Source of the DNA: a virus
Reading direction: 5' to 3' (one strand)
DNA: 32,448 nucleotides
IMG/VR virus record: IMGVR_UViG_3300043409_001724
Span: 1 to 32,448 of that record
Of the stretch, positions 21,329 to 29,423 are shown piece by piece (position 1 is the stretch's first letter; each line of letters begins with the position of its first letter). Both the position numbers and the translations under genes were made by a program. The notes beneath the pieces were generated by a model. The model was not told where the DNA came from. It was given only the letters and a program-made list of their open reading frames with translations, and did no database searches.

Positions 21329-23591
21329 AAGCTTTCAATAGTTTAAATTCTGCTATCCCTCCTACTGGCTTATATCTTATATCGACAATAAAGCCTTTCA
21401 TGAAATCGGTATCGGTTTCGGACACTTCGATGCATCCTTTTGGGTTATTTTTAAGCATTAAATACTGTGAGAATGTTAACGGGTATCTAAAGTCTATATA
21501 TTCTGGTATCCAAATAGGCGTAACATCAGCCTGTGCAACGGTTACGTCCTGGTTTTCGGTTAATGGATTATTTTGAAAGTTATCAGGACATGAATCGTTA
21601 GTATATTTTGTAGAGACAAAGAAATTGCCATCACCGTAAACAAACTTAATAGCACGCCCTGCATACTTAATCAATGACGATGCTATTACATTCATGTGAT
21701 TTAGCAAGTTTCTCGCTGGACTTCTTCTAATGTTATATGCTGTTTCGGGCGATTTAAAGCCTGTGGCCTGAGAAAAGTTTTCGTTTTTCTCAGCGATGTT
21801 TAATTGATTTGGATTGCCAGCACTATCCACTCCTCTGGCTAAACATATAATAAAATTATCGTCATCATACTCTGTGTCCACCGTACTAACACCCTTTCTA
21901 CGCGTTAGTTCTATAGAGTACATAGAAGCGACCATTGGAGACACTATATTTAGGCGTGATTCGATTGATTTTATTCCAGTGTTATACTCTCTCTTAGTAT
22001 TGAATTCGTCAAGTCCGTTTACATTCGATGTTTCCCATTTATCGTACCCCGTATAGACATCGGATATATAATACTCTTTTGCAATAGATGTTTTTATATC
22101 CGACACAAAATCAAATCTTAGTATAACATCTTGGCTATAGAAGCTTTGTTTTTTCTCGATCGAGATAAGATACTCTCCTCCTATTTTCTCAAAACCTAAA
22201 CCAACATTATAACATGCATTAATAGTGCTGTAAAAGTCTTTCATCGAGCAAAAATACGGAGCGTCCGATATAGCAAATCCCCTTATATGTTTTCCATTTA
22301 AAGATCCAAGGAATGATCCGCACCCATTGCCTGTATAAGATACTGGCGCACTATTTTTCCTGCCTAACAGTTCACTCCTGAAGCAGTCATTCTTAGAAGT
22401 GATCCGCTGTGCAATGGCGGCACCGAGTTCGTGTATCTTGAAGATAGAGGCGCTTGAAGGATCTGTAGTACTTCTCTGTACAAATGACAATTCAAAATTT
22501 GTTGGCGTAAAACCTATAAACTCAAATTTTCCCGGATTTGTAACATTGCCGGCGATATCAGTAAAATAAAAACATAAAAATACCTTATGTCCATTTTGTA
22601 TTGTTGCCGATAAGCTACCGACCGCATTTATTGAAACGTTCTCGGTTTCATTTGGGTCTAAAGTCAGCCCGTTTATATTTTGCAAAGTTGTAGGAAAAGG
22701 AGAGTAAGAGAACTGTGTCCCTCCGACCTGGAGCAGAAAATAGAAGTTTACAGGAGTGGAAGAAAGCGTATTCCTTACCTGTAAATTGCCAACTATATTG
22801 TAGTCTATAGTAAATGTGATATCGCTACCAGTTGTATTCTCATAAATAGGCCCCGTGTTTTCATATCCCTTCGCGTCTCCTCCAGACAATACCGACCACA
22901 TATAACTTTGCTCCGTACCTATTGCCCCTCCTATATCATCCTTCTCAACGAGCAGCGGAAGTTCTATATTTATACCGTCAGCCGGAAACACAGTAAACAA
23001 AAATTCGGTATCATTGAAATACTGGAAGGTAGTTTCTAATAATATTTCTTTACTATGAAGTGTTATTGCGCTTGGGAAATCGACAATAGGATTTAGTGCC
23101 ACCCCGTCTAAGCTTTCATTCCTTGTTACCTCAACCTTGGTATCAAATCTATTTAATACATTTGAAATAAAGTCCGACTGAATCAAACTGACAGATGTAC
23201 TTTCACTTGTTTTTGAATAGTTCTTAAACTCTAAAACTCCTTCAAAAATATTCTCAAATACTGGAGCTGCCGAGCCACTAACCATTGACCCATAATCATC
23301 AGAATAGTCGATAGAATAATCAGTCGAGTCGCCTGATTGGCTACCTGTTGAGCATGATACGGAAATGGTTAACGACACTATAGCGTCAGGTCCTAACTCG
23401 TCAAATGCTTTGTCAATATATTCTTTTCCCGAACCGCATTTAAACTCTATTGGAGCCATCGCCTCATAGAACACCCCGTGATATTCAAGGCTTCTTTTTA
23501 GCATGAGCTCAATATCCTTCCACCCTACAGGCTCATTAGGCAATATGAACGATCCGTACTGTTCACTATTTAATACAAATCTAAATATCAT
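21318..23591 (-). CDS. Large tail-tip / baseplate protein (757 aa)
   Basis: This long protein follows the tape measure gene (4-nt ATGA overlap), where phages encode distal-tail and tip proteins. The N-terminus has EPVGWKDIELMLKRSLEYHGVFYEAM, a segment frequent in Bacteroidota phage tail proteins. A Ser/Asp/Tyr-rich stretch (DSTDYSIDYSDDYGS, about residues 88-102) is followed by many beta-rich segments. There is no signal peptide or membrane helix. A specific fold cannot be named from sequence alone. It probably forms the tail tip and carries the smaller tip proteins encoded next. Confidence in a structural role is high, in detail low. Confidence 0.68.
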   Translation of the reverse strand: MIFRFVLNSEQYGSFILPNEPVGWKDIELMLKRSLEYHGVFYEAMAPIEFKCGSGKEYIDKAFDELGPDAIVSLTISVSCSTGSQSGDSTDYSIDYSDDYGSMVSGSAAPVFENIFEGVLEFKNYSKTSESTSVSLIQSDFISNVLNRFDTKVEVTRNESLDGVALNPIVDFPSAITLHSKEILLETTFQYFNDTEFLFTVFPADGINIELPLLVEKDDIGGAIGTEQSYMWSVLSGGDAKGYENTGPIYENTTGSDITFTIDYNIVGNLQVRNTLSSTPVNFYFLLQVGGTQFSYSPFPTTLQNINGLTLDPNETENVSINAVGSLSATIQNGHKVFLCFYFTDIAGNVTNPGKFEFIGFTPTNFELSFVQRSTTDPSSASIFKIHELGAAIAQRITSKNDCFRSELLGRKNSAPVSYTGNGCGSFLGSLNGKHIRGFAISDAPYFCSMKDFYSTINACYNVGLGFEKIGGEYLISIEKKQSFYSQDVILRFDFVSDIKTSIAKEYYISDVYTGYDKWETSNVNGLDEFNTKREYNTGIKSIESRLNIVSPMVASMYSIELTRRKGVSTVDTEYDDDNFIICLARGVDSAGNPNQLNIAEKNENFSQATGFKSPETAYNIRRSPARNLLNHMNVIASSLIKYAGRAIKFVYGDGNFFVSTKYTNDSCPDNFQNNPLTENQDVTVAQADVTPIWIPEYIDFRYPLTFSQYLMLKNNPKGCIEVSETDTDFMKGFIVDIRYKPVGGIAEFKLLKAYVD

Positions 23592-25942
23592 TTGAATGAA
23601 CTATAGTAAGACTGTTTATTTATTTCTTTTGCAAAGTCCGATAAATTAGAGACCTTAACAGTACTATTTTTTTTAATCAAACGGTCTGTATTGCTAAGAT
23701 CTATTTGATTACCTGATTTAGACAACATTCGTTTCTCTTTAGCCTCTCTCCTTGTTTTTGCAAGCCTATTATTCTCGATCTCTATTTTTCGCAGCGCTGG
23801 AGATATATAAGACTTTTCTATGTAGTCTTCTTCTCTACCTTCGTTCATAGCTTTTAATAGCCCCATATTACTGCTGGTGGCCCTAGCCGTCACTACTGAT
23901 TCGCCCCTCGATAAGAACGCAGGGATACTATCACTCGTCCCTGTGCCAGGGCCCTTCAGTCCTACCACTCCATCTTTAAATTTTGGTACAGGCTTAGACG
24001 AGATTAGTGCCGCTTGAGCAAGTCCAGCGGCCGCAGCAAGAGCAGCGCCAAGCGCGCCACCAATAGGACCAAGCTGTGCAAATGATTTAGCTATGGCAAG
24101 CGCTGTATCTATAGCAACCTGTGTAAGTGCTGCTTTTTTATCGGCTTGGAATTTCTTTGTTTTTATCTCTGCCTCCTTAGACGCTTGCTGTCTGTCGATC
24201 GCTTCTTTCCTTACGGCAAACTGCTCCTCTGTGATAAGTCCAGAGTCCAGTTGTTTTTGGAGGCTTGATATTTTTGATTCTGTTTGCTCTTGTAGGGCCT
24301 CTGATTCTTCGTCGAGTTCTGCCTGTCTTTTCTCGGCTGAAATATCTGCAAATCCCTTCGCCAGATCTTCGGCTATCTGAAATCCAGCTTCTCTGATCTG
24401 TCCTATTTTTTGCTGCTGCTGTTTATTTAGTTCTTCCTCTTCCTTTAATCTTTGTTCAACACGGGCCAGAGTTTCTTTAGCCGCTTCTTCATCTGCTTTT
24501 TTTCTAAGATCCCGCGCTTCTTTCTCTTTTGCAGCGGCCTCCTTGTTGCTTTTTTCAAGATTTGCAAGTTGAAGATCAAGTATTGCCTTGTCTATATCAA
24601 CGATATCGCGGCCGTTCTCAACTAATAATTCTTTCTGCCGGTTTAATCCATCTAATTTTATCAGATACAAAGACTCTTCATACTCTTCCGCATTTACAAC
24701 GCCATTTAATAGTGCTTCTTTTTGTACATTCTCTCTTAATACTTCTTCCTGCCCTATTCGTTTAATTTGGTTCTGAAATATCTCCTCTTCTTTTGTATCG
24801 CGCCTATTCTGTATTCTCTCTAGTAATGCATCTGATGCTCCTTGAAGTTCTATAATAGCATTGAACGCATCTTTTTCCTCTTGTGCTAAATCGTCATTTA
24901 TAGACCTTCTGGCTTCACCATTTTTTATATCTTGGTTAATGGAATCGGACTCACGCTTATTTCTTTCTTGAATTAATTTAAGCCTAGCGCTCGCATTTGA
25001 TAATTCAATCGCCAGGTTTCTTTTTTCTAGTTTTGCCGCCTTGTCCAAGTTTGCCAAGCTTATTTCGTCTTGGGCGGTTTTGCTTTTTGAGGCAATAATA
25101 AGCCTCTGTATTTCATTGTTATTTTCCTTAATAACGCTTGAATCGTCACGGATCTTATCTTGTAACGCATCCATCCTTGACTCCCATTCAAATGCTGCTT
25201 GCGCTGCCGCTTGTGCCTTAGCCACGAAATCTCCAGTCTTGCTTGTTATATCTGTTATTCCTGTTGTTAATTGAACAGTGGAGTCTATAAATCTTTTCCC
25301 AGCAGCCACAAAATCACCTCCTACGGCAAGGTTAAGGGCCTCAAAAAAAGTGAACACCGCCTTTCCTCTATTTACAATATTCTCTACAAGTATATTTCCA
25401 AGGTCTGCAACACCTTCTTTAAAATTTGCAAAGCTTTCGAAAGCCTTAAATGTAGCCTCTCCTATCCCTACCATAGCACCAGAGACAAGGTCTAGTGTAG
25501 CTCCAAGTGCAGACATGACACCTTGTAGCCTTGTCGCTCCTTCGTCGGTTCGCTTGAAATATGCTATAAGTCCTACTATCGCAGCAACAAGCAAAGGTAT
25601 ACCAGTGGAAAGCATTGCTACGCGTAAAATTTGAAATCCAGCTGAAGAAGCTTTAGCAGCACCACCAAGCCCAGTAACAGCAGAACCAAGTTCAGCCACT
25701 TGTTTTATCTGCCCGGCAAAGGGGAGATTATTTGCAAGCTCTGTAAATTTACTTGATAGATTAGTGACAGAGCCAGATGTTTTATTAATTTCGCCAGATG
25801 TTTTTTTTGACTCAGCAGTTATAGAGTTCATAGATTTTTTACCTATGCTCTCAGCATTCCGTAACTCCTTCTCAAAACCTTTTAGTTCCGCTTCTGCCTG
25901 TTGTAGCTGAATGTCATATTCTACTACTATCTTATCTGCCAT
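23588..25942 (-). CDS. Tape measure protein
   Basis: This 784-aa protein has the expected composition. The N-terminal helical coiled region is MADKIVVEYDIQLQQAEAEL. A hydrophobic segment at about residues 104-129 (ILRVAMLSTGIPLLVAAIVG) is of the sort found in most tape measures. A long Glu/Lys/Gln-rich coiled coil runs from about 255 to 620, and an Ala-rich segment (LGAALAAAAGLAQAAL) lies near 640. It sets tail length (about 120 nm by the usual 0.15 nm per residue) and helps DNA entry. It follows the frameshifted chaperone, whose -1 frame ends inside its first codons, the classic order of siphophage tails. Confidence 0.92.
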   Translation of the reverse strand: MADKIVVEYDIQLQQAEAELKGFEKELRNAESIGKKSMNSITAESKKTSGEINKTSGSVTNLSSKFTELANNLPFAGQIKQVAELGSAVTGLGGAAKASSAGFQILRVAMLSTGIPLLVAAIVGLIAYFKRTDEGATRLQGVMSALGATLDLVSGAMVGIGEATFKAFESFANFKEGVADLGNILVENIVNRGKAVFTFFEALNLAVGGDFVAAGKRFIDSTVQLTTGITDITSKTGDFVAKAQAAAQAAFEWESRMDALQDKIRDDSSVIKENNNEIQRLIIASKSKTAQDEISLANLDKAAKLEKRNLAIELSNASARLKLIQERNKRESDSINQDIKNGEARRSINDDLAQEEKDAFNAIIELQGASDALLERIQNRRDTKEEEIFQNQIKRIGQEEVLRENVQKEALLNGVVNAEEYEESLYLIKLDGLNRQKELLVENGRDIVDIDKAILDLQLANLEKSNKEAAAKEKEARDLRKKADEEAAKETLARVEQRLKEEEELNKQQQQKIGQIREAGFQIAEDLAKGFADISAEKRQAELDEESEALQEQTESKISSLQKQLDSGLITEEQFAVRKEAIDRQQASKEAEIKTKKFQADKKAALTQVAIDTALAIAKSFAQLGPIGGALGAALAAAAGLAQAALISSKPVPKFKDGVVGLKGPGTGTSDSIPAFLSRGESVVTARATSSNMGLLKAMNEGREEDYIEKSYISPALRKIEIENNRLAKTRREAKEKRMLSKSGNQIDLSNTDRLIKKNSTVKVSNLSDFAKEINKQSYYSSFK

Positions 25943-26228
25943 TTGCGACCTTTTTTATACTTTTAGTTATAATATACTTCATCAAGCTTAAATACTCTAT
26001 TGTACTAAACTTTTTTATTTTGTCGTATTCGATAGCGCTCCCTTCGGCCATGTCCCAGTATTCCACTTCATCTGCCTCTATACTTTTGACAATACCTACC
26101 CTGTGGAATATTTCTCCATGTACATTTTCAGCGCCTTCAATTTCAATTCCGATTCCCTCAAATATTCGTTGAACTCGTTCTCGGTAGTCCCGACAAATGG
26201 AATATAATCGGTTAACCCCGCTGAGTAA
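25932..26228 (-). CDS. T-like extension of the tail-assembly chaperone, read by -1 frameshift
   Basis: This open frame without an ATG near its 5' end continues for 98 codons from the slip site and stops inside the tape measure start (TAA 25932-25934, ATG 25940-25942). Its protein looks genuine: EGIGIEIEGAENVHGEIFHRV, then IVKSIEADEVEYWDMAEG and a basic helical end. The -1 frame has a stop about 30 nt upstream of the slip site, so it opens just in time. Slipping at 26228-26234 joins it to the first 160 residues of the upstream gene, giving about 258 aa. This is the lambda G-GT arrangement in position, direction and order. It also explains the apparent gap 25943-26095. Confidence 0.8.
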   Translation of the reverse strand, partial: LLSGVNRLYSICRDYRERVQRIFEGIGIEIEGAENVHGEIFHRVGIVKSIEADEVEYWDMAEGSAIEYDKIKKFSTIEYLSLMKYIITKSIKKVANGR

Positions 26229-26707
26229 AAAAAATCGTACAGTCCTCCTTGACTGTCGATTTTAAATTGCTCAATTTTTTCTTTGTGAACTACAGAATCA
26301 ACTTCTATTAAACTCTCGTCTTCCCTAATATACATTAATGCAGCGCAGGAGAAGAGCGTATCTGGATCAACAAATACGCCTAGCCTTGACTCTAACTCTG
26401 TTATAAAAAAACCGATTTTTGCTATATCTGGTTTCTTACCTCCATTAATAGAATCTTTCATGGATGAAATAAAAAGCTTTATTGAGTCTTCGGAAATGCC
26501 AGCCTTGATAAGCATAAGCATTTTTTGAACCTCCTTGAACCTATTTATTGGCATATCAAGGTCACGTGAATAACGATAATACACCCTACCGCTTGAGTCA
26601 ACAAAAACCTTTTCCATCTTTTCAAAACCATTACCTTTTGTTTGTTCAGAATGGTAATATTTCAAGAATTGTCTTTTGAATATGCGGTATAGTAACCTTG
26701 TAAACAT
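26096..26707 (-). CDS. Tail-assembly chaperone G-like (203 aa, zero frame)
   Basis: The start is ATG at 26707, overlapping the previous stop as TAATG. The alternative ATG (MEKVFVDSSGRVYYRYSRDLDMP) begins 30 codons downstream and may be the true start. The protein is helical and of mixed charge, with RFKEVQKMLMLIKAGISEDSIKLFISSMKD and LESRLGVFVDPDTLFSCAALMYI. It has no signal peptide. Its position directly before the tape measure, together with the frameshift element near its end, identifies it as the short form of the tail chaperone pair (lambda gpG role). The longer G-T form would be made in small amounts. Confidence 0.8.
   Translation of the reverse strand: MFTRLLYRIFKRQFLKYYHSEQTKGNGFEKMEKVFVDSSGRVYYRYSRDLDMPINRFKEVQKMLMLIKAGISEDSIKLFISSMKDSINGGKKPDIAKIGFFITELESRLGVFVDPDTLFSCAALMYIREDESLIEVDSVVHKEKIEQFKIDSQGGLYDFFYSAGLTDYIPFVGTTENEFNEYLRESELKLKALKMYMEKYSTG
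26228..26256 (-). promoter_or_regulatory. Programmed -1 frameshift signal
   Basis: On the minus strand the zero-frame codons GAT TTT TTT TAC contain the slip heptamer T TTT TTT (26228-26234). Upstream, AGGAGG (26244-26249) lies 9 nt before it, within the loop and stem of a 6-bp hairpin (ACAGTC-AAGGAG-GACTGT, 26239-26256). A Shine-Dalgarno-like site about 10 nt upstream is a known stimulator in E. coli dnaX. Bacteroidota ribosomes rarely use such sites for initiation, so its presence here is notable. Confidence 0.75.
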
Positions 26708-27012
26708 TATTTTTCCAATTTGTATTTAACCGACAATAACATACTGTTTACAAATGCAACCGATACAACCATAGGTAATAGCATAATGATTGAACCATGA
26801 ATCACAAATAAATGAAGTATGCCGCCCCAGAATGAAGAATAACAGATAGGGCAACCCCATATAGGGGTGTATAATGCTCTTAGAAATCCTTTTGATGGCA
26901 GCTTAGAATCAACCCATAACCTTAACGGCTCTAGCACCATCCCATCGTATGAGATCGTGTACCACCCCATACAAAAAAAAGATATTAGCGCTATCTCGAT
27001 CAGCGGATTCAT
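26707..27012 (-). CDS. Small membrane protein with CxxC motif (101 aa)
   Basis: The frame is open to 27075, but the ATG at 27012 overlaps the preceding stop as ATGA and is the likely start. The sequence has three hydrophobic segments (about residues 3-20, 50-72 and 74-96). The motif ALYTPIWGCPICYSSFWGG, with CPIC at residues 54-57, is frequent in phage proteins of this type. Those proteins are related to DUF1360-like membrane proteins with a CxxC motif. The CxxC may bind a metal or act in redox chemistry. Its placement between terminase and tail genes suggests a conserved assembly or host-membrane role, not determined. Confidence 0.6.
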   Translation of the reverse strand: MNPLIEIALISFFCMGWYTISYDGMVLEPLRLWVDSKLPSKGFLRALYTPIWGCPICYSSFWGGILHLFVIHGSIIMLLPMVVSVAFVNSMLLSVKYKLEK

Positions 27013-27371
27013 ATACTTAGCGTGTGGGTTGTTATGATTGGAGGATAAGCTTTGATAAATGAAGCCAGAAAACAAGTATATGGTAAAATCCCTATTGTTA
27101 CTGGTAGCCTATCATTAATAGTCTGGGATTGTCTTGTTACCCAAATCTCATATAGATGGTTGTGGTTGTAAAATGAAATATCTGGCAGTTCGGTTGATAA
27201 TGTTACTAGCCCGGCAGCACTACTATTTGATGCTTCAGTATGAATATATCCAGTGCTAATATTTTTGACAAAAATATAAATCGGTTCGCTATTAAATGCA
27301 ATAGTACCTAGTATGATAGATTTAACACACTCAGGTACTGGTTTTGTTTCTGTACATTCTACACAAGCCAT
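27009..27371 (-). CDS. Putative virion protein after the terminase (120 aa)
   Basis: The ATG at 27371 is the start used here; an upstream in-frame ATG at 27377 (MYMACV) would lie inside the -7 box. The protein begins MACVECTETKPVPECVKSI, with three Cys, and continues strand-rich (EPIYIFVKNISTGYIHTEA, SFYNHNHLYEIWVT) to THTLSI. There is no membrane helix or signal peptide. It looks like a small beta-sandwich virion protein, but no family is recognised. The promoter/operator at 27375-27406 lies only 3 bp before the ATG. A transcript from it would be leaderless or start within the gene, so expression by read-through from terminase is equally possible. Confidence 0.55.
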   Translation of the reverse strand: MACVECTETKPVPECVKSIILGTIAFNSEPIYIFVKNISTGYIHTEASNSSAAGLVTLSTELPDISFYNHNHLYEIWVTRQSQTINDRLPVTIGILPYTCFLASFIKAYPPIITTHTLSI

Positions 27372-27374
27372 GTA

Positions 27375-27406
27375 CAAATATACAAATAACTTAGCATTTT
27401 GCTAAA
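27375..27406 (-). promoter_or_regulatory. Promoter with 17-bp palindromic operator (site b)
   Basis: The -7 element CAAATATA (27375-27382, TATATTTG on the minus strand), a 7-bp gap and the palindrome CTTAGCATTTTGCTAAA (27390-27406) copy site a almost exactly; even CAAATATACAAAT and CTAAATTATT are shared. The palindrome ends against the terminase stop (27407-27409). Confidence 0.7.
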
Positions 27407-28828
27407 TTATTGAGGTTTTTTAGTATTTTGTAAAATCCACTTCTTTAAGTAAGTGTTAATCAAGTACCTAAATGTATCAAGGTGGTCGGCTCGTTGGGTT
27501 AAATCATTTCTGTTTCTTTTGATTATAGAACCAAAGGCATCTACTTGCACAGTTCTTAAGTCCATACAGGTCTGCTGGCAGGTCTTTGGGTTTACCTTGA
27601 AATCTGGAAACTTAAACAAGAAGAAATTAACGTCTGCTCTGCTGTTTTCGTGGGTTGGATTGGATACCGTCTTGAGTTGACTTTTATTCATTCCGAGCCC
27701 TCTGATTAATTGAATGTATAGGCTTGCATTGTCTCGCTGCGAAAGCTCTCCTTTCATTCCCATATAATCCCCTGTGAGTTCAGCCATGTACAGGTACTTG
27801 CCATATCTTGAATTTATCGCATCTATCATCTTAGGAATAGAACCTCCTGTTACGGCTAATTCATCGAATATGTGTACGTGTTCTCCCGCTGAATCCCTCC
27901 ATATATGCGAAAAGGTAACAGCAAAAGGGTTTAGGTTGAAATCAATTGATATTCGTATAGGTATTTGCGGCCTAAATATTGCCTCTAATGATTCATTTTT
28001 TTCTGGCCTATATTCTGAGGCAAATGGGTTTTCCCCTCTATATGAGCCAAACTCACCGTTAGCCATTGCGGCTAGCTTAACCAAGTCACCACCCGATGCA
28101 AGTCTCAATTTATCGTAGTAGTCCTGCTGGTCGATAAAATAGTTGTCTGTATAGTTGCAAAAAACCTTTGTGACGCCCATTTTGTCAACGAGCTTCATTA
28201 ACTCCTGAGTTTCTTCGCTCTGATTTTTTGCTTTTTCAGGGAAAAACATTTTAATGATCCAGTGGTCGGGTAAAACTGGCTCGGTATTAAAAGCTCCGTA
28301 CAATTGCAAATGACCCTTTTCAGTTCTTAAACGGCTAAGAATAACAGCAAAATCATTAAGGCTAAACTGGTCCATTTCCTCAAGGAAGAAATGCGTGGGA
28401 TCGTCAATGGATTTTAAGGAATCAGGTTTTGAAGCTCCAAATGGGTGAAAGGAGTTGCCTGTAACCTTATGCTTAATGACCATCGAGCCGTTGGGCTGGT
28501 CACTATAGTCGAACTCGTGATGCAGGTGGTTGTCCTTTATTAGGGATATAAACTTAGAATGAACTGAACCTCTTACGTCTTCCAGTACCTTTCTACCATA
28601 GTAGCATTTAAAGTACTCTGAGCTTCTGGCTTTTTCCAGCAGGTCGGTTTCAGCGAAGTTCGATTTACCTGATCCATAGCCACCGAATAATAGTAATATT
28701 GGACACCTATTACCCCATAATGGAAAAAATATGTCGTTGACTGGGGTTATTCCGGCAGCTCTAAGAGTTTTTTTGTCTGCTTCTGATAGTCCGCTATTTA
28801 GCCAGCCAGAGGCTTTAACTGGTTGCAT
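27407..28828 (-). CDS. terL: Terminase large subunit
   Basis: This 473-aa protein is of usual length with both functional halves. ATPase: Walker A GGYGSGKS at 49-56 and Walker B with catalytic Glu in THFFLEEMDQF (E150/E151). Nuclease: SIDFNLNPFAV with the first metal-binding Asp at 296, then FDELAVTGGS (E323), LTGDYMG (D354) and RADHLDTFRYLI near the C-terminus. The enzyme cuts concatemeric DNA and pumps it through the portal. It overlaps the small subunit by 14 nt, indicating coupled translation. The protein is intact, with no frameshift or key-residue loss seen. Confidence 0.97.
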   Translation of the reverse strand: MQPVKASGWLNSGLSEADKKTLRAAGITPVNDIFFPLWGNRCPILLLFGGYGSGKSNFAETDLLEKARSSEYFKCYYGRKVLEDVRGSVHSKFISLIKDNHLHHEFDYSDQPNGSMVIKHKVTGNSFHPFGASKPDSLKSIDDPTHFFLEEMDQFSLNDFAVILSRLRTEKGHLQLYGAFNTEPVLPDHWIIKMFFPEKAKNQSEETQELMKLVDKMGVTKVFCNYTDNYFIDQQDYYDKLRLASGGDLVKLAAMANGEFGSYRGENPFASEYRPEKNESLEAIFRPQIPIRISIDFNLNPFAVTFSHIWRDSAGEHVHIFDELAVTGGSIPKMIDAINSRYGKYLYMAELTGDYMGMKGELSQRDNASLYIQLIRGLGMNKSQLKTVSNPTHENSRADVNFFLFKFPDFKVNPKTCQQTCMDLRTVQVDAFGSIIKRNRNDLTQRADHLDTFRYLINTYLKKWILQNTKKPQ

Positions 28829-29384
28829 TGTTATTTATCTTGTCCGCTAAGGATGCTAGCGTTTCAGGGCTTATAATATCTACCTTCTTCTGGTTGTTAT
28901 CCTTCTCAAAAATACCCAGGTGCTTACCAAGGCTTTCGAGCGCCCGCACCTTGTCATATAGTTTAATTTTCTTAGCCTCCCCTACTCGTTCTTTTTTCTC
29001 GGTTTCAGGATTATAAGCCCATATTTCATCTGTTTCAATACCTACCAAACAATGTGCCTCGTCTCCCATTTCGGAAGGAAGCTTCAATGATCCGTCTGGT
29101 TTATAGAAACTTCTTATGTCAGAAAATGCAATCTTTGCGAACTCTTTTAGTACCATATCTGCGGTAATTGCGGTTCTTTCTGACCTAACTGCCTTGCGCT
29201 CAGATATGTAATTTTGTATTTCTGGTTTTTTCAACAATTCGTGGCCCGTTGAATAAGCTGTCTTTTCGCTATATCCAGCTCTAAGTGCTGACCGTGTGGC
29301 ATTTAGGTCAATAAGGTATTCCTCGCAAAAAATTCTTTGCTTTTCATTTAACCCCTTGTCGTCGTATTCTCTTTCGCTTCCCAT
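28815..29384 (-). CDS. terS: Terminase small subunit (Terminase_2 family)
   Basis: This 189-aa protein begins with the characteristic LNEKQRIFCEEYLIDLNATRSALRAGYSEKTAYSTGHELLKKPEIQNYI, the DNA-binding N-terminal domain of the family. ADMVLKEFAKIAFSDIRSFYKPDG and KLYDKVRALESLGKHLGIF follow. It recognises the packaging site and recruits the large subunit. The ATG at 29384 lies only 3 bp from a 17-bp palindrome (29388-29404), which may be a control site or the protein's own recognition sequence. It overlaps terL by 14 nt. Confidence 0.95.
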   Translation of the reverse strand: MGSEREYDDKGLNEKQRIFCEEYLIDLNATRSALRAGYSEKTAYSTGHELLKKPEIQNYISERKAVRSERTAITADMVLKEFAKIAFSDIRSFYKPDGSLKLPSEMGDEAHCLVGIETDEIWAYNPETEKKERVGEAKKIKLYDKVRALESLGKHLGIFEKDNNQKKVDIISPETLASLADKINNNATS

Positions 29385-29387
29385 TAT

Positions 29388-29404
29388 TTTAGCAAATTAC
29401 TAAA
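29388..29404. promoter_or_regulatory. 17-bp palindrome before terS (site c)
   Basis: TTTAGCAAATTACTAAA matches the consensus YTTAG-Y-A-N3-T-R-CTAAA of sites a and b in all symmetric positions. There is no -7 box at the spacing used by the other two. A weak GTAATTTG with TTGG 20 bp upstream would overlap the palindrome instead. It may act as an operator, or as the packaging-initiation region near terS. Confidence 0.5.
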
Positions 29405-29423
29405 CTTTTTATTAAAATACCAA

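Noticed and set aside
24093-24380. Plus-strand ORFs of 60-118 codons within the tape measure region (24.1-25.6 kb)
   Set aside because: They are antisense to the coiled-coil tape measure. Their Ser/Phe/Leu-rich translations mirror Glu/Lys/Ala codons.
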